DNA of 64,000 nucleotides from Anisus vortex (GCA_949126835.1 OX421499.1:30418490-30482489), one strand, 5' to 3'; positions 1 through 9,887 are shown, counted from the stretch's first letter. The notes: generated by a model not told the origin, from the letters alone. Program-made: numbers and translations.

Positions 1-195
1 CAGGTGTGCCAGACTTGGCATGCAGAGACTTTTTCTTTGGCACGCGGAAGACTTCTAAAAATGCAATTCAATTCTCTTCCACTCATAAATGAGTGATAAA
101 GCAGGATGACTTCTAGGCTGTTGGCATGCTGAATGAATTAGAAATCCTACTTTGGCACACTATTATCAAAAGGTTGCCAATCCCTGCTCTAAAGC
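1..195. mobile_element. Degenerate hAT-like short element, left part cut by window edge
   Basis: The segment has GTGTGCCAGACTTGGCATG, TTGGCACGCGGAAGACTTCT and an end AAAGGTTGCCAATCCCTG. The same order of blocks recurs at 12640-12860 (opposite orientation) and 46545-46735 (same orientation). The right end resembles the CAGNGATGGCGAACCT terminus of the intact copy at 29419-29606. It lies in the intron after the third coding exon. Confidence 0.55.
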
Positions 196-234
196 ATTCA
201 TAGCTAGTGTAGTCAAAGCAAACAGGATAAATAA

Positions 235-347
235 GGAACACAGTATGAACTTATTTCAGGATACAATCCCAAAAGCCAGAAAGGTCTCTAGGAACACAGT
301 ATGAACTTATTTCATGATACAATCCCAAAAGCCAGTAAGGTCTCTGG
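235..347. repeat. 56-bp tandem duplication beside a splice donor
   Basis: Two copies of a 56-bp unit starting GGAACACAGTATGAACTTAT (235 and 291) are almost identical. The second copy stops a few bases from the donor of the third coding exon (GT at 354-353), so on the minus strand the duplication occupies intron positions from about +8 to +120. Confidence 0.85.
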
Positions 348-354
348 AACTTAC

Positions 355-1074
355 CTTGTCATCTTTTTTGGAGTAGTACTGCGGCATGGGCCACGGCTCG
401 CCCGTGGTTGGGTGCGGGGTGCGTCGGACCTTCATCTCGGCCGCCCCGTAGTTGTTGAACATGATGGAGAAGTCCTCCCAGTCCCAGCTGAGGTTGATGC
501 CACCAATCTGTGGCTGCTGGTTCTGCTGGTTCTGCATATTCTGTTGCTGCTGCTGGTGGTTGTTGTTGTTGTCCATACCTTGAGCAAACTGCTGTTGATT
601 GTTGCTGTTCCACTGAAGGTTGTTGTTAATGTTTATATTGTTATTGTTATTATTGTTGTTATTGTTGCTATTAAAAACATTATTCTGATTCACGTTGTCT
701 GGGAAAGGGGTGGTAGTTGGCCTGAGATCATTGTTATGGTCATTTAAATGGTCGTTAAGGCCTTCTTTCAGTCTGTTATCATCCACCTGGTTCCCGGGCG
801 TGACCCTCACAATTGGCACTTTCTCTGTAACTTCCTTTGCATTGTCCTTAAAATCGCTGTCCTTGAATTCTACCGCAGCTTCAGTGTAATTGTTTCTCTT
901 GACAACAATCTTAGGCCCATTATTTTCCACTGACTCCACAGGCTTCAATTCATCCTTGAATTGTTGGTCTTCATGGGATGCTGGTTTGTTCAATTCCGAC
1001 AGACGCTTCTGTTCTAAGAATTTGGCCTGGCTCTTCTTGTGCATTTCTCTGAGCCATGCCTGCTCACGGAGCTT
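355..1074 (-). CDS. Third coding exon: acidic/basic linker, poly-Asn/Gln tract and start of a GH20-like domain
   Basis: The acceptor GATTTCAG ends at 1075 and the donor is AAG|GTAAGT (GT at 354-353). The exon is 720 bases (240 codons), again phase 0. It begins KLREQAWLREM, charged and helix-prone. An Asn run (idx 293-315 of the joined protein) and a Gln run follow, encoded by AAC/AAT and CAG/CAA repeats. The last 50 residues (WDWEDFSIMF, then RRTPHPTTGEPWPMPQ) are non-repetitive and look like folded protein. Long Asn tracts are an expansion-prone feature. Confidence 0.72.
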
Positions 1075-4000
1075 CTGAAATCAAACCAAAGAAAGAAAAA
1101 AATGTTAAAATAAACAACATGCTGGAAACTTCATACATTCAAATTGTTGATATGAGTTTCGATCAACAAAATGAAGGAAGTGTTATAAAAAAAACATGTT
1201 GAGTTAATCTTTGAAGACATCAACTACCATCAGAAGATAGAGTGTATTAAATCTTGAATAAAATAGAGTTAACTAAAGAGTTGGGAGAATATCATTAATG
1301 GTGTTGAAAAAAAGCAGATTTGCAAGAGAATAATGCATTTGTTTTAACCATTCTTTATATGAATTAGATCTTAGTGATAAAATAAAATATTAAGTAGGGA
1401 CCTTTTACATAAAAAAATTGGTGCAGAAAAAAAAACAGAATTCTATCCAAAAGCTTTCATCCATATATATATGTATATATATATAATATATAGATAGCAG
1501 ATAGATAGACAGACAAATAGGCAGCCAGACAACACATAGATAGATAGACAAACAGACAGACAGAAGGATGGACGGAGGACGGACAGACAGAGATAGACAG
1601 ACAGCTCTGAATCCCATTAGGGAAATTTCTGCAGCAATTATGAAAGCAACTGGCAATCAAGCAGCTTTACACCACCTGTCCACAATTTTCACAACTAACC
1701 CATTCAACACACAAAGAGTTTGTTTGTTTACTTCTTTAACAGTAAATCAATACAACAGACAGCCCTGAGAGGTCACCAAGAGCTTACAACAATAGAATCA
1801 CTACTGAAGAATTAGCACAGACTCAGATAAAGACACATAATTAGACTTATTTAAGAAAATGCCAACTGAACATTTTAATGCCATGGTGTCAATAGTTATA
1901 AACCAAACAACTGTATTATGTCAAAAAAGAAACTGACAAAGATCCTCAATGTTAACATTTTATGTTGTTTATATGCATTTTTGTTATATATATCCCACCC
2001 AAAGATTTAATAATTATGAAATGTATGTCTAACTATACATAAGCCTTCCAAAGATTTGGCTCTTTAAAAGACAGAAAGAAACACACAGAAAATATATAAA
2101 TTACTGGTAATTGGGAAAAACATGTCAGTCAAGAAGGATTTCAAAATAAGCACCATAAAATGCACAAAAGCAAAACATCAGATAAAAATATATTTTTGTG
2201 TATGCTGAGGTGTGAGAATGTGGCTTAAAAAAATGTGAATTAAACTGGGGTCGTTCAAGGAATGGGCTGTGGGCCCAACAGTACAATGTGCGTTTACACA
2301 TACGCACATACGCCCTCATTCTACAAATCAAATAAATTGCCTCCATATGAGACAAACTGGTCAGGCACCTGTACACTGGACTCATACAATTTAATTTACA
2401 TCTTAACTAAACAGGTCAGGCACCTGCACACTGGACACATACAATTTAATTTACATCTAAACTAAACAGGTCAGGCACCTGCACACTTGGCACATACTAT
2501 TTAATTTACATTTAAACTAACAGGTCAGGCACCTGCACACTGGACCCATACAATTTAATTTACATCTAAACTAAGCCTGATCAAAACACCAATGCAAACA
2601 ACCGAATGAGACTTCAACACATCCAGACTGTTCACTGCCTCCCCCCCCCCCCTTTCAACACCACCTTGACTTTCAGCTGATTTACCTATTTAGCACAAGT
2701 ACCAAACTGCAAGGCTCCCCAAGCCACAAACAAAGGACATCTGCAGACAATATACACTCTGTCTTCTCCTCATGGCCTGGAGCCAAAGAACACCGAAAAC
2801 CAGATGGCTGCTGATCCATTCTTTCTTGGTTCATTTCATGTTCACTTTCAAACCTTTACAGTTTTATTTACCCCTATATTGTTTTAAATGTATTTATACC
2901 ATTGGTCTTGCATATTTTATGTTGTTGTTTTTTTGTCTATTATGTAATAGAATGAAATTGAGGAGAGTGTCGTTAAGGTGATGAGGATTAAACTCTACCT
3001 GACTGGCTGAATCATCTGGAACATTCTGGACGTTGGCATCCTGTCTAAAATTCTGGACATTCGCATCCTGTCTAAAATTCTGGACGTTGGCGTCTTGCCT
3101 AGCATTCTGAGAATCCGTCCGGACACCTTGTTGTGGTTCATTTGCTAGAATCTGAATATTGCCCAGTTTGCTCAAAGTACTGTTAGATTTCTGAAAAGAA
3201 AACAAAGTATTTCTTTATACAGATGCTTTTAGTGAAGTAATGGGTGAACTGTGGTTTAGTGGCAACCACCTTGGTTTGTGGTACCAAAGGACATGGAGGG
3301 TTGTCCTGAAGTCTACTCAGATCTGATGGATAGACTGACCTTAGTTAGGGTAAAGTAAAGGTATATTCCCTAGTTTGTCATGGCTTGGATATTGGGAACG
3401 ATGCCACCCTGGACTTAAAAATTTCATCACAGACTAAGGATACCTTACTTTTATTTAGTGAAGATACATTCATAAAAGACGAATTCAGAAAGTAAAAGGG
3501 TGCTGGGCATTGTGCTGACCACACAATTCCCTAGTATGCCGTGGGCTTGGGTGTTGTGAGCGCTGCTTCCCTGGCCTTATGGATCCCATGGGTGTGACAA
3601 AAAGATACCTAATTATTACTATACTATTTAGTGAAGATATATTCATTAAAAGTATATTCAGAAAGAAACACTGACATATTGAATAGAATGTGTACTTGTA
3701 GAAACTTGTATAAACAGTAATATCAAATAAAATATTTTAACAGAGCTAAATCAAACACTGTTTGGCACTCCAGGAATTCATCTTGAAACCAACTATGGGA
3801 AATAAAACTTTGAAAAGACTGGAGTGTAAAATACAAGCACAGTTGATCAAGAATACATACTCCTTAGGTAAATATGTGCTGCGAAGCTTACTTAAATATA
3901 CCAGATGTTAAATGACATGTTTTATGTAGCCAAGAATATTGGAATATAACAACCAGTGACTAAAGTTAGGGAAATATTACAGTTATAAAGGACTATATTA

Positions 4001-7000
4001 AAGAGAACCAACCATTTTATGTTTCATTTCATCTATAATATATATAATTTATTTAAAAAAAAATTCAAGTTGTTTTGAGAAAAGGGTTGGTAGAAGCTAG
4101 TAATCACTAATGAGATGGAGGTAAAAGATAACTGACTAGGAATGCGTTTTTCAATAAAGCAGCACTCCTAGTACACAAGATGGACACATAAAAACCAAGA
4201 ACTAGTGACTATTGGTACTACAGTATACTCTCAATTATCTGAGTGTATGCTAGGGAGGTTGGGCACAGATAATCCAAATTAGCAAGAAACCTAAAAGAAT
4301 AATTTATCTCTGGAATAAATGTAACACAACAGAACTACATCAAGCAGCAATAAAATTCCAAACCAATTTTCTTACTAAATACAATATAGATAGTCCAGTT
4401 GAAGATATTTGGCAATTTATAAAAACCAACTTAAACGCAATAATGGCTGACTCTGTGCCAACAAAACAAACATCAAATAAAATTAACAAATGTTGGTTTA
4501 ACACTAAACTAAAGAAACTGTGTAAACAAAAAGAAAATCTTTTCAAAAAGTTTAAGGCAACTAATTCAATTAGACTACATAAAAAATACCTAAAAATTAA
4601 ACATTTAACTCAGAAACTAAGCAGACAGCTGCAGAATGAATATGTAAACAATGTAATTTCTAAAGATAATAATAAAAACTTATGGTCCTACATTAAATCA
4701 AGAAAAATGGACACTACAGGCATAGCTCCACTAAAAGGCCAAAACAATGAAACTTATAATGATAATGAAACTAAAGCTAATATCCTAAACACACACTTTG
4801 CATCATCTTTTTCAAATCCAGGTGACAAAGAAATATTCATAAATTTAAACAAACTTGAAGAGATAGGAAATATAAATGTAGATGAAAAAGGCATTAAACA
4901 ACTCCTAACCAACTTAAAAGTAAACAAAGCTTCTGGTCCAGATGAAATACCAGCAAGACTGCTTAAAGAACTAACTAATGAAATATCTCCAATCTTTAAA
5001 ATACTTTTTCAGGCCTCTCTAAACCAGGGCAAAGTGCCCAAAGATTGGAAATTAGCCAATGTAACCCCCCTTTTCAAAAAAGGAGATAAATCTGACCCCG
5101 GAAATTATAGACCTGTTTCTCTAACAAGCATAACATGTAAATTACTTGAACATATAATATATAGTAGTATAGTAAATCATCTAGACAAACTAAATGCACT
5201 GTGCCCACACCAACATGGCTTCAGGAAAAATAGATCATGTGAGACTCAATTGATAGGCTTAATAGATGACTTGTCTAAGGGATTAGATAATAACAACCAA
5301 ATTGATGCTATATTACTAGATTTTTCAAAAGCATTTGATAAAGTTCATCATTCTAGTCTTCTTAAAAAACTTAAATACTTTGGCATCTCTGGTCCCTTAC
5401 ATCAGTGGATTCAGGACTTTCTTATAGGCAGAGAACAAACAGTGATAATAAATGGCTCTAAGTCATCACCAATAACAGTAAACTCAGGAGTTCCACAAGG
5501 AACTGTTCTAGGGCCCCTACTATTTCTAATTTACATTAATGATCTGCCAAATTGCATCAACACAGGCACAAAAGTAAGATTATTTGCCGATGATTGCATA
5601 ATTTATAGAATAATAAAGACAGGAAAAGATAGTGAACTTTTACAAAAAGACCTAGATGAACTACAAAAATGGGAATCAAACTGGAGTATGTCTTTTCACC
5701 CAGAAAAATGCCAACTAATAAGGGTATCCAAGAAAAAGAAACAAATAATAACAAACTACTTCATTCATGGTAAAGAACTAACTCAAACTAGCAATGCTAA
5801 GTATCTAGGAGTAATAATAAATGATAAGTTATCTTGGAACCCTCACATTGATGAAGTAATTAAAAAATCAAACAAAACATTAGGATTCATAAAAAGGAAT
5901 TTTTACAAATGTAATAAGAATATAAAACTAAAATGCTATCTCACATTAGTTAGGCCTATACTAGAATATGCAGGATCTGTATGGGACCCATCAACTAAAG
6001 AAAACATTAAAAAATTAGAACAAATTCAAAAAAGAGCTGCAAGGTTTATAACTAGTGAACATTCCCCATTGACAAGAGTAACACCATTAGTCAAATCACT
6101 AAACCTAGAAACACTAGAGGACAGAAGGGCAAAGAGTAAAGTAGTAATAATACATAAGGCATTGAACTCTAATTTGGAAGTGCAACCCAGTAGCAATCTG
6201 TTGCAAAGCTCAGATAAACATAGAGACAAAAACACCTTCCTTGTCCTTTATGCGAGAACAAATGCATATAAGTACTCTTTCTTCCCGAGTGGCATTCGGG
6301 CATGGAATGGGTTGCCTGAACAAACCAGGAAAACCAATAACCTAACATCATTTAAAACATTAATAAAAATGCAAGACTAGACTCGGACCACGGATGAGCG
6401 TAGGACGCAATAATCTTCTTTATAGAAGGAGCGTCTGTAATGTATAAGATAAGATAAGATAAGTAAAAAACATTCTTAATCCGAAGTGTCAATTTTTGGG
6501 GGGTTTAAAACTTCGCAGTAAGTATATTAAATACAAGCTAAATTTCCAGGCACAGCCTGGGGAAAAAATTACTTGGGCTTATATAATCTAAAAATAAAAA
6601 AATTATAAACTACAATAAACATAAGGCTATAATAATTTAAAAAAAATATATTTATTTATTTATTTACTAAAAACATTTAGGAAAGGAATTATAAATTGCT
6701 AAAGATTGTAACTGTAATTGGGTAAAAAAGGGCATGTCTTTTTATTTAACAAAATGTTTGGACTATCCCTGGCTGAGAATCGAACACCCGTCTCCCTCAT
6801 GTGTCTAACATATAATTATTGGATTTTACTTACTGAAAACATTTTAGGAAAGCTTTAAGTCCTGAATTCATTACAATCTTTAAAAAAAATTAATATTAAT
6901 GGAAATAAAATAAAAGTAGAAAAAAAAAAGGTTTACGTGTGGAATCGAACCCATGTCGCACGCATGGCAGTCAGATACACTAACCACTCAGCTAGGGAGG

Positions 7001-7473
7001 AGACATACCCGATGCGAGAACGCAAAAGCAAAATGAGAACGCAAAAGCAAAATATCGTAGAAAAACAAACCTGCATATAAATGTAAGGTCCAGTATTTAA
7101 TTTATAGTTATGTTGCCCTTGAAGAAAAATGACTACCTTACCTTTTCTATTTTAAAATCATTACGAGTGCTTTCCTTGACAGGTTCATTGATGAGGCCAG
7201 CTTGACCACTTAGCCTGGCCTGGGGATGAACATTCTCTCCTACACCATTAGTGTGGGCGTCAGCTGGCTTCATGTACCAAGTCTTGATTTCATTTTCCTT
7301 GCCTGTTAAATTGGCCACAGGGTGGAGGCCATTACTTTTCAAATGCTGGCAACTGAAGGCGTCAAGGCAGATAACCAGAACCACTAGACACACTCTAGAC
7401 AAGCTGATGATGTGTTCATTTCTGCTACTAGCCTTCATTATGATTGAACACAGGCTTTAGGATCAAATCAATG
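355..7473 (-). CDS. Split gene, N-terminal 403 residues; probable secreted GH20 beta-hexosaminidase-like protein (partial)
   Basis: Three exons on the minus strand (7473-7142, 3190-2999, 1074-355) have canonical GT-AG borders, and both junctions fall between codons. The joined frame begins at ATG 7438 and gives 403 residues before running off the left edge. Residues 16-30 are hydrophobic after a basic stretch, which fits a signal peptide or signal anchor. Residues 293-351 are Asn/Gln-rich. The last exon ends with the motif GEPWPMPQYY (residues 388-397), which resembles the WP-x-PQ start of the N-terminal domain in family 20 hexosaminidases. In that family the catalytic barrel with its Asp-Glu pair comes later, so it would lie outside this window. 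If the assignment is right, the enzyme removes terminal N-acetylhexosamines from glycans in the secretory pathway or lysosome. The family call rests on one short motif; the exon structure is much more certain. Confidence 0.6.
1455..1603. repeat. AT and GATA/GACA microsatellite
   Basis: An alternating ATAT tract at about 1462-1492 passes into imperfect GATA, GACA and GGAC repeats to about 1603, all in the intron between coding exons two and three. Any reading frame here is an effect of the repeat. Confidence 0.85.
2357..2575. repeat. 55-bp minisatellite, four copies
   Basis: The core GGTCAGGCACCTG recurs at 2359, 2414, 2469 and 2523, followed each time by a CACTGGAC-type block and TACAATTTAATTTACAT. 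The array is intronic for the minus-strand gene. A C-homopolymer (2641-2652) follows. Confidence 0.85.
2999..3190 (-). CDS. Second coding exon with 9-residue tandem repeat
   Basis: The acceptor TTTTCTTTTCAG ends at 3191 and the donor is CAG|GTAGAG (GT at 2998-2997). The exon is 192 bases (64 codons), phase 0 at both ends. It encodes about three copies of the unit RQDANVQNF, a 27-bp coding repeat at about 3020-3105. The translation is hydrophilic and probably a disordered linker between the signal sequence and the downstream domain. The repeat copies are nearly identical at DNA level, so copy number may vary between alleles. Confidence 0.68.
3241..3450 (+). mobile_element. tRNA-derived SINE, diverged copy
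   Basis: The body contains GTCTACTCAGATCTGATGG, then GACCTTAGTTAGGGTAAAGT. These are the same blocks, in the same order, as in the fuller SINE at 37780-38045. The tRNA-like head is decayed. It sits in the intron upstream of the second coding exon. Confidence 0.6.
3440..3665 (+). mobile_element. SINE 3' fragment flanked by a duplicated target segment
   Basis: The core GTGCTGGGCATTGTGCTGAC then CACACAATTCCCTAGTATGC matches the 3' body of the SINE at 37780. It is flanked by two similar 50-60-bp segments containing TTTAGTGAAGATA (about 3455 and 3630). This suggests either a long imperfect target duplication or a tandem duplication that included the SINE. Confidence 0.55.
4219..4295 (+). mobile_element. 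Left end of a pogo/Tigger-like element, interrupted
   Basis: TA at 4219-4220 is followed by CAGTATACTCTCAATTATCT and then GGGCACAGATAATCC, the usual layout of pogo-type inverted ends (CAGTA, an ATTATC block, then its mirror). The homology stops where the LINE begins. A short TTAATCCGAAG after the LINE (about 6477) may belong to the same element. Confidence 0.45.
4300..6465 (+). mobile_element. 5'-truncated non-LTR retrotransposon (Jockey/CR1-like LINE)
   Basis: The coding frame is open from about 4303, upstream of the first ATG, and the upstream codons also read as a plausible ORF2 segment (SPVEDIWQFI). The copy therefore lost its 5' part, including any ORF1 and the endonuclease, during insertion. 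After the stop at 6378-6380 comes a roughly 60-bp conserved 3' tail (ACTCGGACCACGGATGAGCG ... GAAGGAGCGTCTGTAA) and a short run of GATAA repeats. Terminal short repeats instead of poly-A are usual for CR1/L2-group elements. Two other 3'-end copies are present (28950-29030 and 63786-64000, both minus). Confidence 0.88.
4443..6380 (+). CDS. LINE ORF2 fragment: reverse transcriptase
   Basis: This 645-residue frame has no internal stop or frameshift. The finger and palm blocks are in order: NKASGPDEIPARLLKEL (about residue 162), NYRPVSLTSITCKLLEHII, HGFRKNRSCETQL, LLDFSKAFDKVHH, SGVPQGTVLGPLLFLIYIND, and the catalytic FADD at 381-384. The C-terminal part (AKYLGVIINDKLSWNPHI, RPILEYAGSVWDP, FFPSGIRAWNGLP) is the usual tail of Jockey-superfamily proteins. 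No endonuclease domain precedes it. It copies its RNA at the target site in intact elements. This copy lacks the 5' half, so autonomous activity is unlikely, yet the uninterrupted frame suggests a young insertion. It is antisense to the host gene and sits in its intron. Confidence 0.9.
   Translation: MADSVPTKQTSNKINKCWFNTKLKKLCKQKENLFKKFKATNSIRLHKKYLKIKHLTQKLSRQLQNEYVNNVISKDNNKNLWSYIKSRKMDTTGIAPLKGQNNETYNDNETKANILNTHFASSFSNPGDKEIFINLNKLEEIGNINVDEKGIKQLLTNLKVNKASGPDEIPARLLKELTNEISPIFKILFQASLNQGKVPKDWKLANVTPLFKKGDKSDPGNYRPVSLTSITCKLLEHIIYSSIVNHLDKLNALCPHQHGFRKNRSCETQLIGLIDDLSKGLDNNNQIDAILLDFSKAFDKVHHSSLLKKLKYFGISGPLHQWIQDFLIGREQTVIINGSKSSPITVNSGVPQGTVLGPLLFLIYINDLPNCINTGTKVRLFADDCIIYRIIKTGKDSELLQKDLDELQKWESNWSMSFHPEKCQLIRVSKKKKQIITNYFIHGKELTQTSNAKYLGVIINDKLSWNPHIDEVIKKSNKTLGFIKRNFYKCNKNIKLKCYLTLVRPILEYAGSVWDPSTKENIKKLEQIQKRAARFITSEHSPLTRVTPLVKSLNLETLEDRRAKSKVVIIHKALNSNLEVQPSSNLLQSSDKHRDKNTFLVLYARTNAYKYSFFPSGIRAWNGLPEQTRKTNNLTSFKTLIKMQD
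6640..6835 (-). mobile_element. tRNA-derived SINE copy 1 (truncated)
   Basis: On the minus strand the segment reads GGGTGTTCGATTCTCAGCC, a B-box-like sequence, then a roughly 100-bp AT-rich body ending in CTAAATGTTTTTAGTAAA. The same body ends the next copy at 6835-7015. The 5' tRNA half is missing or decayed. Confidence 0.5.
6830..7015 (-). mobile_element. tRNA-derived SINE copy 2 with A and B boxes
   Basis: On the minus strand: CTAGCTGAGTGGTTAGTGTA (A-box region), a CTGCCAT-like anticodon loop, then GGGTTCGATTCCACAC (B box), followed by an AT-rich body ending CTAAAATGTTTTCAGTAA. The T-stem does not pair well, so it is not a functional tRNA gene. Two copies of the same SINE lie head-to-tail here. 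Confidence 0.6.
7142..7473 (-). CDS. First coding exon with signal sequence
   Basis: The acceptor is TTTTACATTTTCAG ending at 7474, so the exon opens at 7473 with 35 bases of 5' UTR before ATG 7438. The donor reads AAG|GTAAGG (GT at 7141-7140). The exon encodes 99 residues and closes in phase 0. The N-terminus has a hydrophobic core VCLVVLVICL (residues 16-25) followed by small residues and Cys, typical of a signal peptide. The rest is hydrophilic and has no recognised domain. The acceptor upstream of the start codon means that transcription begins at an exon further right. Confidence 0.72.
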
Positions 7474-8127
7474 CTGAAAATGTAAAATATTTATATATAT
7501 GGCTGTTACAAAAGCTTCAAAAAGCTAAAGTTGATCTTTCAAAAATATGACAACTACAACTAAAATGTTAAAAGCACACACTATTATACACATAGGCCTA
7601 TAAATCTACATCTGTTAGTTTTTCAATCTTCCATCATCTATAAGACAAGTATGTTTATCTATGGCCTGGGGAGAAGGGTGGCAGAAAATTAGAGAGAAGG
7701 TGTTGTCAAACGAAGCGCTTCTATGTTACAGGTTTCAGCTCGATTTCATGGCGGAAAGTGGGTCAATAAGTCTTCCAAAGTTTGTCGTCGGAAAGTGTTG
7801 CAAATTTAATATAAAGGAATGTTTAAAAAGAACACCGCTGATGAGTAATCAAGAGTTTTAAGTTACTTCAGCGGACTGTATTAGTATTAGTAGGCTAATC
7901 TGACCAATGCTTTGTAACGTTCTGTTTGGACTATGCGATTAGACTTGGATACTCAGCGATGTATTAGCGATACTTAGGTTGGTGGCAGGTGGTGTGGCAA
8001 ACACTCACACACTTGTGCACGCATACTTGTGCACACATACTCACTCAAGTGTTTTCTTTGTTATACAACAGAAACAATGGCTTGCGGGGAAAGAGAAATA
8101 AGGAACATGAAAGACTTGAGGCCTGAA
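7474..8127. other. Upstream region of first coding exon; no gene seen
   Basis: The stretch immediately right of the coding exon carries the acceptor-side polypyrimidine/AT tract on the minus strand. Short open frames (such as 7661-7861 plus) lack any recognisable domain or splice context. No TATA box plus initiator pair could be singled out. Confidence 0.4.
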
Positions 8128-8200
8128 AACGCTGCATCTCTAGCTCCATTGATCCACTGGATCCAATTGGTCTGAATGGATACTTACTTAAGAAAAGGGG
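8128..8200 (+). mobile_element. SINE 3' fragment
   Basis: AACGCTGCATC ... CCATTGATCCACTGGATCC ... GGTCTGAATGGATACTTACTT parallels the SINE tail at 37985-38035 (AACGCTGCTTC ... TGGATCAATTTGGTCCGACGGGTACTTTT). Confidence 0.5.
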
Positions 8201-8982
8201 GCTCGCTACTTGGCTCATTTGTGCGTGCTTTTGTAAACGACTAAGATTGCACTCAAACCAGCCTCATAAATAAACGACCAATTGTCGGGCCCAATAATGT
8301 AAACATATACATAAAACGTATTAACTTTGTACAGAATGAATAATGTCGAAGCTGTAGGTGGGCATATAGAAGTAGCACGTACACCTTACAACGTCTAAGT
8401 CTAGTTCAGCTGGTTAAGCTTAATCAAAGCGCAGTCCAAAGTAACCTCTACACAATGCACCACGAGTCGCCGCTGGCGAGATCATAACCCTGACACCATA
8501 CAGATAATCCTCAGCACAACATGTTTATTAATCCGCTTCTCCATAAAACTAGGCGATACACACGCATGGGATACACAGGAAGAAATTCTCACCAATTAGT
8601 TACATATGTCCGTCTCTGTAGGCTTCCTTAGTCTTCGTCGTTTTCGTCAGCATTTGCATAAACGTCATTAATCTATTGGTCCACATTTTCTATTCGTTGT
8701 TCTTTCTCAACTACATGTATTGTACAAAATGTCATCGCATTTCGACCAGATTGAAAACTAGAAAGTTATCGCAGCGCACGAATTACGACAACAAAACAAC
8801 ATCAAGATCCCATTCAACTCTAAAACTTCAGTTTTCTCTTCCCAGGTTTTTATTGCAAATAATCAGCGCATTTTCCAAATGATGGGTTTCATTGACTTAC
8901 TTCTACTCAAGGAATAGTCTAGCCTAGTACATGCAAAAAGAAGGGAAAAAAAACAACAACAACACAGACACACACACATAGA
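8200..8982. other. No gene recognised
   Basis: Mixed-composition DNA with only short, featureless open frames. It lies immediately left of a TIR element. Nothing here could be assigned to a family. Confidence 0.35.
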
Positions 8983-8991
8983 TGTGCAGAC

Positions 8992-9887
8992 CACTGATCT
9001 ATAAAAAGAATCGATTAGGCCCAAAACTATATTCTTGATGCCAAAATTAATAGGCTTTCACGTGACTTGCACTTATCTGTAAAATTTAATTTCCTAAAAA
9101 CTGACCTGTAAATAGATTTCAAGTGACTTAGACTTACTATATATCGTACAGATTTGTTCTAATTATAGTTGGTCTATTCCTATAATTTGCTTATAGGGCG
9201 TTTGCAATCACGTGACAAAAAGCACGTGATTTGTGTTTACTTTGAGTAATGGTGTACAATTAAATATGGCCGCTGTATTAATAAAGTTTCATATAGGCTC
9301 GAGATTTTTTTAAATGATGTGTTGTGTTTTAAGTCTTATTAAGATTTAAGCTGTATTATGTATGTTAAATAAAATAGGCTATTTTATTATTATCATAGAC
9401 ATAGATCATAGACGATGTGAGCCTAATAGTGACTTGACTAGATAGCCTATTCACCAACAATATCAATATCACTTGACTTGACATCGTAGCCTAGCCTACG
9501 AAACATTAAAAGTGTAGGCCTATAAAGTGAAATTGAAAGTGTAAATAGGTCTAGCCGGCCCTAGCCTAATCACATTAATCAATTAATCTACAGTACTACT
9601 ATTTACCTCCTTATTTTTGAGTAGGATAGCCAATATTCAGATGTGAATTTTGCATGATAAAGAAGTAGCCCTACTTTACTTTCACCACGTTACGTTTGTA
9701 CCTCAAGTGGGTTCTATATTTACACAAATACGTCACTAAATTTACACAAAAAAATTAATCTCCGCCCACTGAAAACGCTCTATATGGTGGATAAGAGATT
9801 AGTGTAAATAGTGTAATCAATTCTAGATTCAATTTTCGCATAAAAATGTATAATGGAGGCGCTATCCATTCTTTTTATAGATCAGTG
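8992..9887. mobile_element. 896-bp TIR DNA transposon with 9-bp target duplication
   Basis: The left end CACTGATCTATAAAAAGAAT mirrors the right end at 9869-9887 almost perfectly. The 9 bases TGTGCAGAC stand directly outside both ends (8983-8991 and 9888-9896). A 9-bp TSD is typical of Mutator-like elements. No transposase frame is visible, so this is a non-autonomous copy. An inner pair of inverted sequences (TATAGGGCGTTTGCA at about 9193 and the mirror of TATAGAGCGTTTTCA at about 9784) suggests that a second element is nested inside. Confidence 0.85.
9192..9787. mobile_element. Possible nested TIR element
   Basis: TATAGGGCGTTTGCAATCAC at the left and the mirror TGAAAACGCTCTATA at the right form diverged inverted ends about 595 bp apart, inside the 9-bp-TSD element. 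CACGTGAC palindromes lie just inside the left end. No clear TSD was identified. Confidence 0.4.

Noticed and set aside
301..747. 148-codon plus-strand frame with long Leu/Val runs
   Set aside because: Antisense shadow of the Asn/Gln-rich coding exon on the minus strand.
6940..7010. tRNA-Gly-like gene on the minus strand
   Set aside because: A and B boxes are present but the T-stem and acceptor stem do not pair, and an AT-rich body follows as in a SINE.
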